IMG/VR virus record: IMGVR_UViG_3300042923_000358 | Location: 1 to 22,255 of that record | Origin: a virus | Reading direction: 5' to 3' (one strand) | Length of the DNA: 22,255 nt | Part shown: in pieces, positions 22,134 through 22,255 of the stretch | Layout of the letters: each line of letters begins with the position of its first letter | Position numbering within the stretch: the stretch's first letter is position 1 | Notes under the pieces: generated by a model | Seen by the model: only the letters and a program-made list of their open reading frames with translations | The model's database searches: none | What the model was told of the DNA's origin: nothing | Made by a program: the position numbers and the translations under genes

Positions 22134-22255
22134 TGATTAAAAATATCTGGTGGAAAACTTATGGTTGTTATCTTCAGTTTCATATCTTCATTCAGGATAT
22201 AAAAATCAAACATTACAAGAAGAAATCATTAAAACAAATGAAGGAACATCCTGAA
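22130..22255 (+). CDS. Small basic protein, N-terminal part (runs off right edge)
   Basis: An ORF starting at ATG 22130, overlapping the preceding stop by four bases, with GGAG 8 bases upstream, open to the right edge (42 codons). The visible part is rich in Lys and aromatic residues (MMIKNIWWKTYG, then IQDIKIKHYKKK). No family recognised. The overlap and ribosome binding site suggest it is co-translated with the 65-residue protein. Confidence 0.55.
   Translation, partial: MMIKNIWWKTYGCYLQFHIFIQDIKIKHYKKKSLKQMKEHPE

Noticed and set aside
1-22255. CRISPR arrays, insertion sequences, attachment sites, integrase
   Set aside because: No spaced repeats, transposase, terminal inverted repeats or integrase coding sequence were seen. 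The tRNA lies inside the late operon and does not look like an integration site.

Overview
The window is a contiguous morphogenesis segment of a tailed double-stranded DNA phage or prophage, of long-tailed siphovirus type with an HK97-fold head. AT-rich DNA, AGGAGG-like ribosome binding sites, a P27-type small terminase, a Sipho_tail/Dit protein, a prophage-endopeptidase-type Tal protein and a giant tape measure with a lytic transglycosylase domain all point to a low-GC Gram-positive host, most likely a lactic acid bacterium (Lactobacillaceae). Genus and virulent/temperate status cannot be told, because no integrase, repressor or lysis gene is in view.

Nearly everything is transcribed on the minus strand, so the order of expression runs from right to left. 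A consensus extended -10 promoter (21825-21853) opens the late operon. It is followed by a 50-residue zinc-ribbon protein, an HNH nuclease, the small terminase, a tRNA-Asp-like gene, a terminator-like hairpin, the large terminase, portal, prohead protease with a charged scaffold-like tail, and major capsid protein. Next comes an accessory cassette of a DxD glycosyltransferase translationally coupled to a 57-residue two-helix membrane protein. Then follow four head-tail joining genes, the major tail protein, the two tail-assembly chaperone frames joined by a probable -1 frameshift, the 2053-residue tape measure, an enlarged Dit, the Tal protein, and the start of a repeat-containing tail-tip or receptor-binding protein that runs off the left edge. 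A divergent TTGACA promoter at the right edge drives two small unknown plus-strand genes.

The most interesting signals lie between the standard parts. (1) The major capsid and major tail proteins end in near-identical Thr-rich tails, the first connector begins with a Thr-rich stretch, and a glycosyltransferase gene sits between capsid and connector; this suggests a self-encoded virion glycosylation system. (2) Between Dit and Tal, a TATAAT promoter is laid over the 5' arm of an intrinsic terminator, so that upstream transcripts should stop while new transcripts should escape. (3) The tRNA-Asp-like gene between the terminase subunits folds perfectly but has C33 and U37 in its anticodon loop, and the hairpin after it shares sequence with the tRNA 3' end. 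(4) The Dit carries a Lys-rich then Tyr/Thr-rich low-complexity insertion. All functional statements are inferred from sequence reading without database searches.
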